Part shown: in pieces, positions 62,116 to 64,000 of the stretch
Layout of the letters: the number at the start of each line of letters is the position of its first letter
Position numbering within the stretch: the stretch's first letter is position 1
NCBI RefSeq assembly: GCF_000428745.1
Contig: NZ_AUAN01000003.1
Location: 110,797-174,796 of the forward strand
Source: Veillonella magna DSM 19857
GTDB lineage: Bacteria > Bacillota > Negativicutes > Veillonellales > Veillonellaceae
Length of the DNA stretch: 64,000 bases
Direction of reading: 5' to 3'
Program-made: the position numbers and the translations under genes
Notes under the pieces: generated by a model
What the model was told of the DNA's origin: nothing
The model's input: the letters and a program-made list of their open reading frames with translations, nothing else
The model's database searches: none

Positions 62116-63522
62116 ATGGCGAAAAAAGTGAAACTCATGGAAACCGTCCTTCGTGACGGTCATCAGTCCGTCTTGGCAACTCGTATGCGTACTAGCCAGA
62201 TGGTGCCTGTATTGGAAAAATTGGATGCTATCGGTTACGATGCATTGGAATGCTGGGGCGGTGCTACATTTGATAGCTGCCTTCGTTTCCTCGATGAAGA
62301 TCCATGGCAGCGTCTTCGTACCTTAAAAGCTCACATCAAGAACACGCCGCTTCAGATGTTGTTGCGCGGTCAGAACCTTCTTGGTTATAAACACTACGCT
62401 GATGACGTAGTAGAAGCTTTCGTTCGTAAAGCAAAAGAAAACGGTATCGACCGCATCCGTATTTTCGACGCATTGAACGATCCTTGGAACATGCGTGCCG
62501 CTATCGAAGCCGGTAACAAATGTGGCGTTCATGTACAGGGCACCATGGTGTATACTATCAGCCCGGTACACACGAACGAAATGTTCGTTAATGTAGCAAA
62601 AGAATTAAAAGAAATGGGTATCGACTCCCTCTGCATTAAGGATATGTCCGGTTTGCTCGCACCGTACGATGCTGCTTCCTTGATTAAGGATCTTAAGAAA
62701 GCATTGGGCGATGACATGATTATCGACTTGCACAGCCATTTCACTTGCGGTCTTGCCAGCGCTACATACATGAAAGCAGTAGAATCCGGTGTTGATATCA
62801 TCGATACTGCATTGAGTCCGTTCGGTCATGCTACTTCTCAGCCGGCAACGGAAAGCATCGTTGAAATGTTCCGCGGTACTGAATATGATACCGGTTTGGA
62901 CCTCAACGCTATGCGTGAATTAGCTGAATACTTCCGTGGCGTTCGTAAAGAAATCTCCGAAGAATTCGGTATTACACCGGCTCACGAAGTATTGCCGGAA
63001 GTTCGTCATTACCAGATTCCTGGCGGCATGCTCTCCAATACGCAGAACCAGTTGCGTGAAATGGGCATGGCTGACAAGTTCTTTGATGTAATGAACGAAA
63101 TGCCGAAAGTTCGTGCTGACCTCGGATATCCTCCGTTGGTAACTCCGACCAGCCAGATCGTTGGTACTATGGCTATGATGAACGTAAACTTCATGGCAAA
63201 CGGAATGGAACGTTATACTATGACCTCTAACGAAGTTAAAGATCTTGTTCGCGGTAAATATGGTCGCTTACCGGCACCGATTTCCGACGATATTCGCAAG
63301 AAAATCATCGGCGACGAAGAACCTATCACTTGCCGTCCGGCAGACCTCATTAAACCGGAATTGGAAAAATACCGTCAGGAATTGACCGATCACGGTTTCG
63401 AAGGCTTCAGCGACGAAGACGTATTGACTTACGCTTTGTTCCCGGAAGTTGCTCTTCAGTTCTTCGAAAAACACGCAGAACCAATTACAAGAAAAGTATT
63501 GTCCATCAACAGCCAGAAATAA
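62116..63522 (+). CDS. Biotin-dependent carboxyltransferase subunit without biotin domain (pyruvate carboxylase subunit B / oxaloacetate decarboxylase alpha type)
   Basis: This DRE-TIM metallolyase-fold carboxyltransferase transfers CO2 between biotin and pyruvate or oxaloacetate. ETVLRDGHQSVLATRMRT, the metal-site DLHSHFTCGLA and CRPADLIKPELEKYRQEL are diagnostic. At 468 residues it stops after the conserved post-barrel region, with no C-terminal biotinyl domain (no AMKM). In this class a separate biotin carrier usually supplies it, for oxaloacetate decarboxylase, transcarboxylase 5S or pyruvate carboxylase. The start at 62116 follows GGAGAAGG. Confidence 0.93.
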   Translation: MAKKVKLMETVLRDGHQSVLATRMRTSQMVPVLEKLDAIGYDALECWGGATFDSCLRFLDEDPWQRLRTLKAHIKNTPLQMLLRGQNLLGYKHYADDVVEAFVRKAKENGIDRIRIFDALNDPWNMRAAIEAGNKCGVHVQGTMVYTISPVHTNEMFVNVAKELKEMGIDSLCIKDMSGLLAPYDAASLIKDLKKALGDDMIIDLHSHFTCGLASATYMKAVESGVDIIDTALSPFGHATSQPATESIVEMFRGTEYDTGLDLNAMRELAEYFRGVRKEISEEFGITPAHEVLPEVRHYQIPGGMLSNTQNQLREMGMADKFFDVMNEMPKVRADLGYPPLVTPTSQIVGTMAMMNVNFMANGMERYTMTSNEVKDLVRGKYGRLPAPISDDIRKKIIGDEEPITCRPADLIKPELEKYRQELTDHGFEGFSDEDVLTYALFPEVALQFFEKHAEPITRKVLSINSQK

Positions 63523-63542
63523 TTCGGGCACTAGGAAATGTG

Positions 63543-63574
63543 AAAAGAGAGACCTCAATGAGGTCTCTCTTTTT
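63543..63574 (+). terminator. Terminator after the carboxyltransferase gene
   Basis: A perfect stem AAAAGAGAGACCTCA/TGAGGTCTCTCTTTT with almost no loop ends in TTTTT. Confidence 0.92.
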
Positions 63575-63651
63575 GTTGACATCGGCATTCGTGTTGAAGT
63601 CGATAGTTTATCGAGTGCAAAGCTTGTCGATATCTTATTAAGAGAGTTATA

Positions 63652-63740
63652 GGACAAAAAGTGTGGGTGAAAACCGCTATAAAACCAGTTAAGTACTGGG
63701 GTTATAGCGGTTTTATCTTTTTTGGGAGAAGATAAAGGTT
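63652..63740. repeat. First copy of an IS-end-like sequence
   Basis: It begins GGACAAAAAGTGTGG, carries a hairpin pairing AAAACCGCTATAA (63670-63682) with TTATAGCGGTTTT (63702-63714), and includes TAAGTACTGG at offset 38 and GGTTTTATCTT at about offset 58. The following sequence is an in-register relative of it, without gaps over about 70 bases. Confidence 0.7.
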
Positions 63741-64000
63741 GGACAAAAAGTGTGTGTAAAAATATCGATAGGCCCTTGTAAATACTGGCCTAAATAAGGT
63801 TATATCTTCCTATACAAAAACAAAAAAGGAGGAATAACATATGAAGCAAGTGATTTGTCCTAATTGCAGTCAAAAATGTATTAGACATGGAGTGTTAAAG
63901 TCAGGATCACAGCGATGGTTTTGCAAATCATGTAAAATAGCTTTTACTAATAAACTTAGCACTGCCGAGAAAGAATTACATCTATTTCTACATTGGTTAT
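63741..64000 (+). mobile_element. Insertion sequence, IS1249/IS256-variant type (left part; cut by window end)
   Basis: The element begins with GGACAAAAAGTGTGTGT, repeating the start of the preceding copy 89 bases upstream, with TAAATACTGG at the same offset 38 and GGTTATATCTT at the same offset as its counterpart. A transposase gene with AAAAAGGAGGA ribosome site starts at 63841. The right end and any target duplication lie outside the window. Confidence 0.75.
63841..64000 (+). CDS. Transposase, IS256-variant zinc-binding type (5' portion)
   Basis: Fifty-three codons are visible before the window ends. The N-terminus is a zinc ribbon: C-x2-C at residues 6-9 and C-x2-C at 28-31, with CPNC...GSQRWFCKSC, then STAEKELHLFLHWL. 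This matches the start of IS1249-like, IS256-variant transposases with a zinc-binding head as I know them. The catalytic domain is outside the window, so integrity is unknown. Confidence 0.8.
   Translation, partial: MKQVICPNCSQKCIRHGVLKSGSQRWFCKSCKIAFTNKLSTAEKELHLFLHWL

Larger units (their letters stand above)
63523..63840. other. Terminator plus IS ends, no host gene
   Basis: The 318-base gap between the carboxyltransferase stop and the transposase ATG holds the carboxyltransferase terminator, about 75 bases of A/T-rich sequence (63575-63651) with no recognisable gene, and the two IS-end copies. Confidence 0.6.

Noticed and set aside
63670..63714. Ordinary terminator after the carboxyltransferase gene
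   Set aside because: A perfect terminator already lies at 63543-63574; this hairpin belongs to the IS-end-like sequence, which has a related counterpart 89 bases downstream.

Overview
The window looks like chromosomal DNA of a diderm Firmicute of the Negativicutes (Veillonella/Dialister/Negativicoccus-like). Promoters, Shine-Dalgarno sites and gene content are Firmicute-like: a glmS ribozyme fragment upstream of glmS, a CzrA-type ArsR repressor, an rpsF-ssb-rpsR operon and rubrerythrin. One gene encodes a short protein with an SLH-like domain that resembles the N-terminus of the OmpM outer-membrane porins of this class. Two diaminopimelate routes (Ddh and DapL), HydE and a biotin-dependent carboxyltransferase subunit fit an anaerobic, amino- or organic-acid-using lifestyle. 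The genus call is inference.

Layout. 1-3.7 kb: glmS behind its ribozyme, trpS, and a small membrane protein. 3.7-4.25 kb: a long non-coding stretch with two tandem-repeat arrays and a structured leader. 4.25-9.7 kb: a polar amino-acid ABC transporter (binding protein, permease, ATPase), a universal stress protein, a DUF2157/GDYXXLXY membrane pair and a metal-sensing ArsR regulator. 9.9-17.6 kb: a compact menaquinone operon, menF-D-H-B-E-C plus a hotdog thioesterase, lacking only the prenyltransferase and methyltransferase steps; an OPT-family transporter follows. 19.6-23.3 kb: an AEC carrier on the minus strand and modABC. 23.4-26.8 kb: rubrerythrin with Fur/PerR-like sites, facing a selenium-linked cluster (DUF951, selD, yedF, DUF3343).

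27-30.5 kb (minus strand): ychF, ddh and dapL. 30.8-35.7 kb: an MFS carrier fused by overlap to a TIM-barrel epimerase, then an AGCS symporter and a DeoR-type regulator. 35.8-40.1 kb: a GT39 glycosyltransferase, a second AEC carrier and an M20 amidohydrolase. 40.3-44.8 kb: the SLH/OmpM-like protein, mntH, an unknown protein, yaaA and hydE. 45.1-51 kb: tRNA-Thr, a secreted protein of unknown function, a methyltransferase, pepT and an AbgT transporter. 51-52.2 kb: rpsF-ssb-rpsR. 52.3-56.5 kb: an orphan TrpX-like binding protein, a dicarboxylate/amino-acid symporter, tRNA-Asp/Phe/Leu and a 2-hydroxyacid dehydrogenase. 56.7-61.9 kb: a ferredoxin-reductase-like protein, an omega-amidase and a three-gene cell-envelope cassette (polysaccharide deacetylase, phosphodiester glycosidase, anchored propeller-like protein). 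62-64 kb: a carboxyltransferase subunit behind a structured leader, then the start of an insertion sequence that abuts a second, related IS end.

Most genes are ordinary housekeeping, transport or metabolic genes. The least explained material is non-coding: several exact-period short tandem repeats (17, 12/23, 12, 15 and 24 nt) with unrelated units, structured leaders ahead of the amino-acid ABC operon and the carboxyltransferase gene, and the doubled IS end. I found no clear previously undescribed multi-gene system. The best candidates are the envelope cassette near 59-61 kb and the leader near 4.1 kb.
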